Shown here piece by piece: positions 16,834 to 25,635 of a DNA stretch of 44,603 bases. The notes under the pieces are model-generated. The model worked only from the letters and a program-made list of their open reading frames with translations. It had not been told where the DNA came from and did not search any database. A program made the translations under genes and the position numbers. Every line of letters starts with the position of its first letter. Position 1 is the first letter of the stretch. This stretch comes from an uncultured Pseudomonadota bacterium (GTDB taxonomy: Bacteria; Pseudomonadota; Alphaproteobacteria; RF32; CAG-239), in assembly GCA_949286215.1 (NCBI GenBank), contig CASDYX010000013.1:1-44603 (forward strand). Reading direction: 5' to 3'.

Positions 16834-18201
16834 ATGGATAAGCAAGTGGATACAAAAAAATATTATATTAAAACTTTTGGCTGTCAAATGAACGTATATG
16901 ATTCGAACCGCATAGCCAACATCTTAAACACTTTGGGTTATGAAGAAGCTCCCACGCCCAAAGCAGCAGATTTAATCATTTTCAACACTTGCCACATCCG
17001 CGAAAAAGCAGCCGAAAAAGTTTTTTCTGATTTGGGACGCATTTATCTGATAAAACAAGAACGCGCCTTAGAGGGTAAAGACACCATCATTGGCGTTGCC
17101 GGTTGCGTCGTTCAAGCCGAAGACGAACAAATTGCCAAACGCGCTCCGTTTGTTGACTTTGCAACAGGTCCTCTGACTTACCACCGCCTACCGGAAATTT
17201 TAGCAAAAGTCTATCGCAAAAGAGGTCAAAGCATTATTGATACCGAGTTTCCGGCAGAATCAAAGTTTGACTTTTTACCTGAAAACAAATCAACCGGAGG
17301 CTGCTCATTTTTAGCCATTCAAGAAGGCTGCAATAATTTTTGCACTTACTGCGTTGTTCCTTACACCCGTGGTATTGAAACTTCCCGGCCTGTGGAGCAA
17401 GTCTTAAACGAAGCTAAAAGATTAGTCTCAACCGGCAGTGTCGAAATCAACTTACTCGGCCAAAATGTTAACTCCTATCATGGTGAAGATGCCTCCGGCA
17501 AAGAGCGCAATCTGGCTTATCTCTTACGTAAATTAGCCGAACTCGATGGTCTCAAACGCATTCGTTATACCACATCTTATCCGGCTGATATGACTGACGA
17601 TTTAATCGCTTGCCACCATAATTTGGATAAGCTGATGCCTTACTTACATTTACCGGTTCAGTCCGGCTCTGACAAGATTCTCAAAGCCATGAACCGTCGT
17701 CATACCAGAGATGACTACCTGCGAGTAATCGAAAAACTATACCTTGCTAATCCGAACTTGAGAATGTCCTCTGACTTTATTGTCGGTTTTCCAGGCGAAA
17801 CCGATGAAGACTTCAAGCAAACACTTGATATTGTCAATCAAGTTAAATACATTCAAGCTTTCTCCTTCAAATACAGCAAGCGCGCCGGAACACCGGCTGC
17901 CATTATGCCTAATCAGGTAGAAGAAAAAGTCAAAAAAGAACGGTTGGATATCTTGCAAGACCTATTGTTCTCATATCAAGAAAAATTCAATCTCTCCAGT
18001 GTTGGTAAAACCATGCCTGTTTTGTTTGAGCACAAAGGTCGTCATAGCGGACAACTCATCGGCCGCACTCCTTATATGCAAAATGTTCATGTTGAGATTG
18101 CTAAGGAATTTTTAAATAAAATTGTTGATATTAAAATAACCTCCGCAACAGTAAATTCATTGACGGGAGAGCTGGCGGAAACTAACCCAAAAGCGTCATG
18201 A
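16834..18201 (+). CDS. miaB: tRNA-2-methylthio-N6-dimethylallyladenosine synthase
   Basis: MiaB is a radical-SAM methylthiotransferase that modifies A37 of tRNAs reading UNN codons. In 455 residues it has the UPF0004 domain with cysteines 17, 53 and 91 (FGCQMN, NTCHIREKA, GVAGCVV) for the auxiliary iron-sulfur cluster, the radical-SAM motif CNNFCTYC at 166-173, and a C-terminal TRAM domain (about 385-448). All six cluster cysteines are intact. The ATG has only a weak ribosome site. It leads miaB-phoH-ybeY-lnt, an order well known in proteobacteria. Confidence 0.97.
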   Translation: MDKQVDTKKYYIKTFGCQMNVYDSNRIANILNTLGYEEAPTPKAADLIIFNTCHIREKAAEKVFSDLGRIYLIKQERALEGKDTIIGVAGCVVQAEDEQIAKRAPFVDFATGPLTYHRLPEILAKVYRKRGQSIIDTEFPAESKFDFLPENKSTGGCSFLAIQEGCNNFCTYCVVPYTRGIETSRPVEQVLNEAKRLVSTGSVEINLLGQNVNSYHGEDASGKERNLAYLLRKLAELDGLKRIRYTTSYPADMTDDLIACHHNLDKLMPYLHLPVQSGSDKILKAMNRRHTRDDYLRVIEKLYLANPNLRMSSDFIVGFPGETDEDFKQTLDIVNQVKYIQAFSFKYSKRAGTPAAIMPNQVEEKVKKERLDILQDLLFSYQEKFNLSSVGKTMPVLFEHKGRHSGQLIGRTPYMQNVHVEIAKEFLNKIVDIKITSATVNSLTGELAETNPKAS

Positions 18202-18214
18202 AAGGGTGATTACC

Positions 18215-19180
18215 ATGGCAGAAATTAGCTTTGAATTATACAACAACCAACTGGTTCAACAACTGGTTGGTCCGCAAGATTCCAACCTCAAGCTGATAGA
18301 AAAGCTCTTAAATGTCAGCATCAGTTCTTTTGGCAATCAAATCACGATTCAAGGCGGCGGCGCTGCCATTGAGCAAGCCAAAACCGCGATTGATATGCTC
18401 TATTCAAAAGTCAGTAAAGGCATTGATGTCAACGAGCAAGAGGTCAAAGCCGCAGTTCGCATGAGTGATGAAGGCTCTGAAAAAATCACCGACCAAAACT
18501 TAAACGATATCGTCCTAAAGACCAAAAAACGCCACATTTACCCACGTTCGGCCACCCAAGCCAAATACATTCAGGAAATGATGCAAAATGAGTTAGTCTT
18601 TGGCCTTGGCCCTGCCGGTACAGGTAAAACCTATCTAGCGGTTGCCTTAGCCGTTTCTATGATGTTAGAAGGCCGAATTGATAAAATCATTTTATCTCGT
18701 CCGGCTGTTGAGGCAGGCGAAAACTTAGGTTTCTTACCCGGTGACTTAAAGGACAAAGTTGACCCCTACCTTCGTCCGCTCTATGATGCCTTGTATGAGA
18801 TGTTACCGGCCGAACAAGTTGATAAAAAATTGGCCATTGGCGAAATTGAGATTGCCCCGCTTGCTTTCATGCGTGGTCGTACACTTTCCAATGCCTTTGT
18901 AATTTTGGATGAAGCCCAAAACACCACTCCTATGCAAATGAAAATGTTTTTAACCCGTTTGGGTGAAAACTCCCGCATGGTTGTCAACGGCGACTTAAGT
19001 CAGGTTGACTTGCCGCGAGGTGTTATATCAGGCTTAAAAGATGCACTTGATACGCTTAAAAACATCACTAACATTTCTTCCGTAACCTTTAGCGCCTCGG
19101 ATGTTGTCCGTCATGGTTTGGTTGCCAAGATTGTTAAAGCCTATGAAGAAAAATCACAAAAGCAGCAAGCACATGATTAA
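18215..19180 (+). CDS. ybeZ: PhoH-like ATPase (YbeZ)
   Basis: A PhoH-family NTPase thought to act with YbeY in RNA and ribosome quality control. The 321-residue protein has an N-terminal KH-like region (about 1-90) and a P-loop domain with GPAGTGKT at 132-139 and a Walker B in AFVILDEAQN near 225-235. The ATG at 18215 is used because AAAGGG precedes it at the right distance; a GTG at 18206 overlaps that site. It overlaps ybeY by eight bases. Confidence 0.94.
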   Translation: MAEISFELYNNQLVQQLVGPQDSNLKLIEKLLNVSISSFGNQITIQGGGAAIEQAKTAIDMLYSKVSKGIDVNEQEVKAAVRMSDEGSEKITDQNLNDIVLKTKKRHIYPRSATQAKYIQEMMQNELVFGLGPAGTGKTYLAVALAVSMMLEGRIDKIILSRPAVEAGENLGFLPGDLKDKVDPYLRPLYDALYEMLPAEQVDKKLAIGEIEIAPLAFMRGRTLSNAFVILDEAQNTTPMQMKMFLTRLGENSRMVVNGDLSQVDLPRGVISGLKDALDTLKNITNISSVTFSASDVVRHGLVAKIVKAYEEKSQKQQAHD

Positions 19181-19697
19181 ACATCAACTTGAAATATCAA
19201 TTAATGAGCCCTTGTGGCAAAAAGTCCTCCCCGAGTTAGAGACCCTCTCCGGGGAGGTCTTTTCGCAAGTACTAGATTATGTCTCCACCCACGAAGACAT
19301 AGATTTTTTGAACTTGAACAAATCCATCAATGTTAATCTTTGCCTGAGCAATGACACCGAAGTTCATGCCTTAAATAAAGAATTTCGCGGCATGGATAAA
19401 CCCACCAATGTTTTGTCCTTTGCCAATATTGATGACGATTCTTTTGATGAACTTTGCCAATCTGAACCAGAAATTGAATTAGGCGACATCATCATCGCAC
19501 TCGAAACCATGGAGCGTGAATCCAAGGAGCAAGAAATCTCTTTTCATGACCACTATTGTCACCTCTTTGCTCATGGTCTGTTACACCTTTTAGGCTACGA
19601 CCATATTGAAGAAGATGAAGCCCGCCATATGGAAAGTTTTGAAACCGCCATTTTGCAACAGCTCAACATTGCTAACCCTTATGAGGAAGAAGAATGA
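19173..19697 (+). CDS. ybeY: Endoribonuclease YbeY
   Basis: YbeY is a zinc metalloprotein needed for 16S rRNA 3'-end maturation and ribosome quality control. In 174 residues the zinc motif HGLLHLLGYDH is intact, with His134, His138 and His144; the FRGMDKPTNVLSF segment (71-83) is also typical. I place the start at the ATG at 19173, inside the end of the phoH-like gene, since earlier starts would add residues alien to the family. Its stop overlaps the lnt start (ATGA). Confidence 0.95.
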   Translation: MIKHQLEISINEPLWQKVLPELETLSGEVFSQVLDYVSTHEDIDFLNLNKSINVNLCLSNDTEVHALNKEFRGMDKPTNVLSFANIDDDSFDELCQSEPEIELGDIIIALETMERESKEQEISFHDHYCHLFAHGLLHLLGYDHIEEDEARHMESFETAILQQLNIANPYEEEE

Positions 19698-21226
19698 ACC
19701 AACTCCGTACCTTGCTGATGAACAATCCCCTTTCAACAGCCTTTGCTCTTGGCGTTTTAAGTATCACGGCACTTCCGCCGTATTTTTGTTTTCCGATACT
19801 TTTTCTCACGTTAAGCGGACTCTTTTACTTACTGCAAAACGCTCAAACAAGCAAAGATTGGTTTAAGCTGGGCTATTGGTTTGGCTTTGGTTTTTATGCC
19901 TTTGGCCTAGCTTGGATAGGCAATGCCTTATTGATAGATGCCAAAACTTTCGGCTGGCTTTACCCGATTGTTCTCATGGCCTGTGGCGGATTTTTCGGAT
20001 TATTCATCGCTCTTCCGGCAAGTTTGAGTTTTTACTTCAAGAACATTTATGCGCGTTACCTTTCTTTTAGTGCCTTATGGGTCATTTTTGAGTGGATAAG
20101 AAGTTTTATCTTCACTGGCTTTCCATGGAATTTACTTGGAACAACTTTGGCTTTTTCGCCTCAAACCATGCAACTGGCATCCGTTATCGGTACTTATGGT
20201 TTGTCCTTGCTTGTGCTTTTAACCTGCCTTTCCCCTGCCCTCTGGCTATGCAATAAAAATCGCAAAAATGCTTCTCTCTCACTTGGCATCATCTCTGTCC
20301 TGATAATACTCAATCTGGGCTATGGCTTTTGGCGAGTAAATTCCCTCGGCGATTCGCAAGAAAGCGACATTAAAATCCGCCTAGTCCAACCTTCCATTCC
20401 CCAAACCATGAAATGGTCACCGGTTTCCTTAGATGAAAATCTCAATAAATACATAGCTCTGAGCCGAGAAAAAGGATTAGAGGACATAGATTTTGTAATC
20501 TGGGGAGAAACGGCCAGCCCCTTCCCCTTAGATTATGATAACTACTATCGCGAATTGGTTACCAATGCCATTTCCAAAAAAGGTCACCTCATCACCGGTT
20601 CTCTACGCTATGAAGCCGATGAGAACAACTTTTATCAACCGCTCAATTCCATGTTTATCTTAAACAAACATGGCGTTATTGAAGCCCATTATGATAAAAG
20701 CCATTTAGTACCTTTTGGAGAATATATCCCTTTTAGAGAATACCTGCCGCAATGGGTTCGCCCCATCACCAACACCATAGCCAATTTCAAAGCCGGAACG
20801 GGTTTACAAAACATCAAAATTGCCGATTATCCGAGTCTTGGTGCACTTATTTGCTATGAGGTCATATTTCCCGCTCAGGTAGTAAGCAAAAATCAAAAAC
20901 CACAATGGCTTATCAACCTAACCAACGATGGTTGGTACGGTAACAGTGCCGGACCTTATCAACACCTTGTCAGCGCACAAATGCGAGCCGTAGAAGAAGG
21001 AATCACAATAATTCGCGCCGCAAACACGGGAATAAGCGCTGTTATTGACCGATTAGGAACAATTCGTCACTCATTGGGACTCAACCAAGAAGGCATCCTG
21101 GATGCATACCTTCCGCAAGCCCTTGAAACACCGACAATTTATGGAAAATATAGCAATATCATACCGTTAATATTATGTTTTTTGAATTTAGCATTAGCTT
21201 TATTACTAAGAATAAAAGCAAAATAA
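19694..21226 (+). CDS. lnt: Apolipoprotein N-acyltransferase
   Basis: Lnt adds the third acyl chain to the N-terminal cysteine of lipoproteins, the last step of their maturation in the inner membrane. The 510-residue protein has an N-terminal membrane region with about six helices (residues 10-210), a periplasmic nitrilase domain with the catalytic triad Glu272 (WGETASP), Lys335 (DKSHLVPFGEY) and Cys387 (ICYEVIFP), and a final helix (about 484-503). It is translationally coupled to ybeY. The window also encodes a likely substrate, the OmpA-type lipoprotein at 37833-38474. Confidence 0.96.
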   Translation: MNQLRTLLMNNPLSTAFALGVLSITALPPYFCFPILFLTLSGLFYLLQNAQTSKDWFKLGYWFGFGFYAFGLAWIGNALLIDAKTFGWLYPIVLMACGGFFGLFIALPASLSFYFKNIYARYLSFSALWVIFEWIRSFIFTGFPWNLLGTTLAFSPQTMQLASVIGTYGLSLLVLLTCLSPALWLCNKNRKNASLSLGIISVLIILNLGYGFWRVNSLGDSQESDIKIRLVQPSIPQTMKWSPVSLDENLNKYIALSREKGLEDIDFVIWGETASPFPLDYDNYYRELVTNAISKKGHLITGSLRYEADENNFYQPLNSMFILNKHGVIEAHYDKSHLVPFGEYIPFREYLPQWVRPITNTIANFKAGTGLQNIKIADYPSLGALICYEVIFPAQVVSKNQKPQWLINLTNDGWYGNSAGPYQHLVSAQMRAVEEGITIIRAANTGISAVIDRLGTIRHSLGLNQEGILDAYLPQALETPTIYGKYSNIIPLILCFLNLALALLLRIKAK

Positions 21227-21303
21227 TCATTTGAAAAACAACGAAAAATTGTATTTGCAGATATTTTTTTACAAAACAATATAAAATATTATATAAATAT
21301 TTG

Positions 21304-21332
21304 TTGACGAACAAATCGGAAAATCCTATTTA
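21304..21332 (+). promoter_or_regulatory. Putative sigma-70 promoter for the XRE regulator gene
   Basis: TTGACG (21304-21309), a 17-base spacer and TATTTA (21327-21332) lie 32 bases before the regulator's ATG, in an AT-rich 138-base gap after lnt. Short repeats such as TTTATAGGG around the -10 could be an autoregulatory site, but none is clear. Confidence 0.6.
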
Positions 21333-21364
21333 TAGGGTATGAACGTAATCAAAAGGAAACAAAA

Positions 21365-21868
21365 ATGACGACAGAAATTACAAAAAAATCTAGCCGAGGT
21401 AGAACTCCTACCGGGCAACCCAATCCGATTGATGTCCACGTAGGAAACCGTATCAGATTAAGACGTACTTTATTAGGCTTGAGCCAAGAAAAATTGGCAA
21501 GTCTTTTAGGCTTAACGTTTCAACAGGTTCAAAAATACGAGCGTGGTATGAATCGAGTTGGCGCCAGCCGCTTGTGGGATATCGGCAAAGTATTGGAAGT
21601 ACCTGTCGGCTTTTTCTATGAAGATATGGATAAATCGGTTGCCAACCAAAGCCCGAGAATGTTCAGCTTATCAGATACTGCACCTGAATGCTTGGCTGAG
21701 GACGATGCCGAATTTGACTCTGACCCGATGAACCGCCAAGAAACCATCGAGTTGGTAAAGGCTTACTACAAAATTCCTAATCGCAAAGCCGCCAAACACA
21801 TGTTTGACTTGATAATCGCCATGTCAAAAACCACTTATAACAACAATGACGACGACGATAAGGAATAA
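21365..21868 (+). CDS. XRE-family HTH transcriptional regulator
   Basis: A 167-residue DNA-binding protein. The Cro/C1-type helix-turn-helix spans about residues 26-82 (VGNRIRLRRTLLGLSQEKLA, then LGLTFQQVQKYERGMNR, whose second part is the recognition helix). The remaining region is acidic, with a helical segment ETIELVKAYYKIPNRKAA and a poly-Asp tail. Regulators of this type sit between lnt and metK in many Alphaproteobacteria; their targets are mostly unknown, and the position suggests control of metK or itself. AAAAGGAAAC precedes the ATG. Confidence 0.92.
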   Translation: MTTEITKKSSRGRTPTGQPNPIDVHVGNRIRLRRTLLGLSQEKLASLLGLTFQQVQKYERGMNRVGASRLWDIGKVLEVPVGFFYEDMDKSVANQSPRMFSLSDTAPECLAEDDAEFDSDPMNRQETIELVKAYYKIPNRKAAKHMFDLIIAMSKTTYNNNDDDDKE

Positions 21869-21888
21869 AACTTAAAACAATTAAAAAA

Positions 21889-21914
21889 AGCTGGCAAAAT
21901 GCCGGCTTTTTTTT
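21889..21914 (+). terminator. Intrinsic terminator between XRE gene and metK
   Basis: AGCTGGCA (21889-21896) pairs with TGCCGGCT (21900-21907) with one G-T pair around AAA, and is followed by a run of Ts to 21914. It separates metK from the regulator, although only 36 bases remain before the metK ATG. Confidence 0.88.
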
Positions 21915-21950
21915 TATACTCAGTTCCAGTAAAATAAAAGGATTGAGAAG

Positions 21951-23105
21951 ATGAGTACTTTATTTACCAGCGAAGCCGTTTCTGAAGGACATCCGGACAA
22001 GGTTTGTGACCAAATTTCCGATGCACTTGTTGACTTGTTTTTAACAGCCGATTCAAAAGCACGCACCGCCATAGAAGTTTTAGCCACCACCAATCGCGTC
22101 ATCATTTCCGGCGAGACCAAATGCAACGCCTATATCTCAGCCGAACAAATTGAAGATTGTGTTCGTCGCACGGTTTGCAAAATCGGTTATGACCAAAAAG
22201 GTTTCAGTTGGCAAACACTTAAAATCTCAAACTACCTTCACCACCAATCTGAAGATATTGCGCTAGGGGTTGACAAAGAGGGTGCCGGCGACCAAGGCAT
22301 TATGTTTGGCTATGCCAAAAAAGAGCAAGGGATAGAAAGCCACTATATGCCTTTAGCCATTTATCTCGCCAATAATATCTTACACAATTTAAGCCTTGCC
22401 CGCCATAAGCAAGAAATTATCGGTATTGAACCTGACGCTAAAAGCCAAGTCACCTTAGAATATGATGAGACCGGCAAACCCGTCGCCATCAAAAAACTGG
22501 TACTCTCTACACAACACAAAGAAAATCTTTCCCAAGAGCAAGTTCGAGAAATTGCAAAAAAATACATTGCAGAAAGCATTCCTCAAGGTTGGATGCCCAA
22601 AGATGAAGACATCTTAATCAATCCTACGGGACGCTTTGTCATTGGTGGTCCGGACGGAGATACGGGACTAACCGGACGCAAAATCATTGTAGATACTTAT
22701 GGTGGCTATGCTCCGCACGGCGGCGGCGCTTTTTCAGGGAAAGACCCTACCAAAGTTGACCGCTCCGCAGCCTATATGTTGCGCTACCTTGCCAAGAACA
22801 TTGTTGCTGCCGGCTTAGCCGAAGAATGCTTGTTGCAAATTTCTTACGCAATTGGTATTGCCGAACCCTTATCACTCTACATCAACACCTTTAACACCAA
22901 CCATACTGATGAAAATAAAATTTTAGCTTTCATCAAAAAAAATATTGATTTAACCCCATCAGGGATTATAAAACACCTTGACCTCAATCGCCCGATATAC
23001 TCTCCTACTGCCGCCTATGGACACTTTGGTCGCTCTGCCGGAGAACAAGGAAGTTTCAGTTGGGAAAAATTAGATTTAACGGAAGAACTCAAATCATGTT
23101 TATAG
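21951..23105 (+). CDS. metK: S-adenosylmethionine synthetase
   Basis: Makes S-adenosylmethionine from methionine and ATP, supplying the methyl donor for TrmB and the radical-SAM cofactor for MiaB encoded nearby. The 384-residue protein has the expected landmarks: SEGHPDKVCDQISDA at 11-25, GAGDQGIMFGYA, and GGGAFSGKDPTKVDRSAAYM with the phosphate-binding loop. GATTGAGAAG precedes the ATG. No SAM riboswitch fits in the 36-base leader. The last 10 bases overlap trmB. Confidence 0.97.
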   Translation: MSTLFTSEAVSEGHPDKVCDQISDALVDLFLTADSKARTAIEVLATTNRVIISGETKCNAYISAEQIEDCVRRTVCKIGYDQKGFSWQTLKISNYLHHQSEDIALGVDKEGAGDQGIMFGYAKKEQGIESHYMPLAIYLANNILHNLSLARHKQEIIGIEPDAKSQVTLEYDETGKPVAIKKLVLSTQHKENLSQEQVREIAKKYIAESIPQGWMPKDEDILINPTGRFVIGGPDGDTGLTGRKIIVDTYGGYAPHGGGAFSGKDPTKVDRSAAYMLRYLAKNIVAAGLAEECLLQISYAIGIAEPLSLYINTFNTNHTDENKILAFIKKNIDLTPSGIIKHLDLNRPIYSPTAAYGHFGRSAGEQGSFSWEKLDLTEELKSCL

Positions 23106-23821
23106 AAGACAGACCGCATTTTTTCGGACGCCGCAAAGGCCGCGTTATCCGCAAAACCAAAACCACTTTGTTGGAAACATTTTTGCCAACTCTAAAAATA
23201 GATGAACACACAAATTTCAGTGCCCCTGATTTATTTGGCGTACCAGTCAAACAAATTTGCCTGGAAATTGGTTTTGGCAATGGCGAACACCTCGCCGGAC
23301 AAGCCAAAAACAATCCCGATGTTGGCTATATCGGCGCCGAAGTCTTTCAAAACGGAGTAGCCAATCTTCTCTCACTCATCACTGGCATAAAAGTCACTGC
23401 CGACCTGCCCGAAACCATCACTCTGGAAACAGGTCGCGTTGACAATATTCGCGTCTGGGATAACGACATCCGCCTTTTGTTCAAAAGTATGCCGGATAAT
23501 TTTTTAGATAAGGTCTATCTTCTTTTTCCCGATCCATGGCCCAAAAAGCGCCATGCCTCCAGACGTTTTGTAAACAAAGACAACCTTAAAGAATTGGCGC
23601 GCATCCTAAAACCGGGCGGTATTTTACGCATAGCCACCGACCATAAAGTTTACAAATCCTGGACCTTACACCAAATGCACGATTGCCCGCTGTTTCGCTG
23701 GACCGCCACTTGCGGCAATGATTGGAAACATGAACCCAAAGATTGGGTTCAAACCAAATACCAAAGAAAAGCGCTTAAAGAAGGACGTCGTCCGGTCTTT
23801 TTAGACTATGAAAAGCTCTGA
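23096..23821 (+). CDS. trmB: tRNA (guanine-N7-)-methyltransferase
   Basis: TrmB makes m7G46 in the tRNA variable loop. The 241-residue protein has the SAM-binding motif LEIGFGNGEHL near residues 60-70, YIGAEVFQNGV, and the family signature LLFPDPWPKKRH near 140-155. I choose the ATG at 23096 inside the end of metK because the encoded MFIEDRPHFFGRRKGR matches the family start. Coupled with metK, its source of methyl donor. Confidence 0.95.
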   Translation: MFIEDRPHFFGRRKGRVIRKTKTTLLETFLPTLKIDEHTNFSAPDLFGVPVKQICLEIGFGNGEHLAGQAKNNPDVGYIGAEVFQNGVANLLSLITGIKVTADLPETITLETGRVDNIRVWDNDIRLLFKSMPDNFLDKVYLLFPDPWPKKRHASRRFVNKDNLKELARILKPGGILRIATDHKVYKSWTLHQMHDCPLFRWTATCGNDWKHEPKDWVQTKYQRKALKEGRRPVFLDYEKL

Positions 23822-24319
23822 TTAATAAGACGGAACGGTTGAAATCGTCGGATTAATATTTGGCTCCTCTATGGTGTTAACATCACTATCGGGATAAGAT
23901 TGAACATCATAAATTCGCCCGCCGGACTCATAGAGTGTGTTTTGAATTTGGCTATTCACCTGTTGTGGTGTTTCCGAAGATACCGACGGATTTTGCGGCA
24001 AGCTCTCCTGAATTGCCCCTTGAGGTAATTGTTGCCCCATCAATTGTTGAGGTTCCGACAAAGGTTTAGTCTTTTGCAAAGATTGCTCCGGCATATTTTC
24101 TGCCTCATCCGGATTAACAATCGGGTCTCCTAACGGATTTTCATCACCGCTGGCTTGCTCAACCTTAAAGGTATTAACTTGCCCGTCAGCACTTTGCGCC
24201 GCACCATAAACCGTCACCTCGCCTGAGCCATCATCATCTGCCACATTAAGATTTTGCGCCTGTACCAAACCACTTCCCAAAACGAAAGTCATCACCACAA
24301 CTAAACCATTTCGCAGCAT
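23822..24319 (-). CDS. Predicted secreted Gln/Pro-rich protein, function unknown
   Basis: I do not recognise this protein. From the ATG at 24319, preceded by GAGG, it is 165 residues with a clear signal peptide (MLRNGLVVVMTFVLGSGLVQAQ, cut after about residue 22). The mature part is acidic and low in complexity, rich in Gln, Pro, Ser, Asn and Asp, with no cysteine and little predicted order, so it is probably a periplasmic or exported flexible protein. It abuts trmB tail to tail with no gap, and is separated from ackA by a strong terminator, so it needs its own promoter, which I did not identify. Confidence 0.7.
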   Translation of the reverse strand: MLRNGLVVVMTFVLGSGLVQAQNLNVADDDGSGEVTVYGAAQSADGQVNTFKVEQASGDENPLGDPIVNPDEAENMPEQSLQKTKPLSEPQQLMGQQLPQGAIQESLPQNPSVSSETPQQVNSQIQNTLYESGGRIYDVQSYPDSDVNTIEEPNINPTISTVPSY

Positions 24320-24373
24320 TTTTATTTTCCTCATTTTAAACAAACCTAAGACAAAGATAATCTTCATTAGCAC

Positions 24374-24409
24374 AAAAACAAGGCGGAGAAACAAAATTTC
24401 TCCGCCTTG
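24374..24409 (-). terminator. Strong intrinsic terminator after ackA
   Basis: CAAGGCGGAGAAA (24379-24391) and TTTCTCCGCCTTG (24397-24409) form a perfect 13-bp stem with a 5-base loop; on minus it is followed by TTTTT (24374-24378). It starts 26 bases past the ackA stop. Confidence 0.95.
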
Positions 24410-24434
24410 CAACTTGTAACGCGTTTTTCTAAAA

Positions 24435-25613
24435 TTAGATTAAACGCATTGTATCTTGGGCAATGACCAACTCTTCATTAGTCGGAACCACAAATACTCT
24501 GACCTTAGAGCCTTTCTTTGAAATTTCAATTTTTTCGCCACGTTTGCTATTGGCCTCTTCATCCAGCTCAATACCCAAATAAGCCAAACGCTCGCACAGC
24601 ATTTTACGAACCAATGAAGAATTCTCACCAATACCGGCAGTAAAGGCAATCGCATCAACACCACCCAAAACGGCAATATAACTACCGATAAAGCGCAAGA
24701 TAGTGTGAATATAAACATTCGTAGCGGTGATAGCATCTTCATGTCCGGCCAAGCAAGCAGCTTCCACATCGCGGTTATCAGAATAGCCGCAAAGTCCGAG
24801 CATTCCGCTTTCTTTATTCAACAGACGATTAACTTCTTCAACGCTTTTACCTTGCGTTTTCATAATGTGCAACGGAATATACGGGTCAATATCGCCGCAA
24901 CGCGTACCCATCATCACACCGGCCAAAGGCGTAAAGCCCATAGACGTATCAACACACTTACCGTTTTCAACCGCCGAAATCGAAGCCCCGTTTCCAATAT
25001 GGCAAACAATAATTTTGCCTTCTTTTCCGATTAACTTAGCAACTTCTTTAGAAACATAATAGTGAGAAGTACCATGAGCGCCATAACGACGAATTTGATA
25101 TTTGGTATATTGCTCTAATGGCAATGGATAAAGATAAGCCTCCGGTTTCATACTCTGGTGGAAAGCCGTATCAAAAACCACAACTTGTTTAACATCCGGA
25201 ATCAAAGCCTTCATAGCCTTCAAACCCAAAACGGCAGCCGGATTATGTAGCGGAGCCAAAGCCGACAATTCATCGATTTGGTCAATAACTTTATCGGTCA
25301 CGAAGGTAGATTCTTTAAAGATAGAACCGCCTTGAACGATTCTGTGTCCGACACCGGCCAATTCGCTCATACTGTTAAGAGCTCCGTTCAACAACAAAGC
25401 AAACACCTCGCGAATAGCCTCTTGGTGCGATGGCAAATCAACGTTTTTGGTAATTTTATCATTATCACCGATTTTAATGGTCACAAAAGAATTATCAATA
25501 CCGATACGGTCAGCCAAACCTTTAGCAATAACTTCGTACTTATCGCCATCGACCCCAAAAAGTTGATACTTCAAAGAAGATGACCCAGAGTTCAAAACCA
25601 AAATTTTTTTCAT
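24435..25613 (-). CDS. ackA: Acetate kinase
   Basis: Interconverts acetyl phosphate plus ADP with acetate plus ATP. The 392-residue protein starts MKKILVLNSGSSSLKYQLF and carries GVGHRIVQGG, DTAFHQSM, RRYGAHGTSH, CHIGNGAS and MGTRCGDIDP, covering the acetate- and ATP-binding residues of the acetokinase family. I use the ATG at 25613 after AAGGATAGTGGT; 20 in-frame codons upstream look untranslated. It lies 22 bases after pta, the classic pair. Confidence 0.97.
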   Translation of the reverse strand: MKKILVLNSGSSSLKYQLFGVDGDKYEVIAKGLADRIGIDNSFVTIKIGDNDKITKNVDLPSHQEAIREVFALLLNGALNSMSELAGVGHRIVQGGSIFKESTFVTDKVIDQIDELSALAPLHNPAAVLGLKAMKALIPDVKQVVVFDTAFHQSMKPEAYLYPLPLEQYTKYQIRRYGAHGTSHYYVSKEVAKLIGKEGKIIVCHIGNGASISAVENGKCVDTSMGFTPLAGVMMGTRCGDIDPYIPLHIMKTQGKSVEEVNRLLNKESGMLGLCGYSDNRDVEAACLAGHEDAITATNVYIHTILRFIGSYIAVLGGVDAIAFTAGIGENSSLVRKMLCERLAYLGIELDEEANSKRGEKIEISKKGSKVRVFVVPTNEELVIAQDTMRLI

Positions 25614-25635
25614 ACCACTATCCTTATAAGTAAGA

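Noticed and set aside
21915..21950. SAM riboswitch before metK
   Set aside because: Only 36 bases separate the terminator from the ATG, too short for any known SAM riboswitch.
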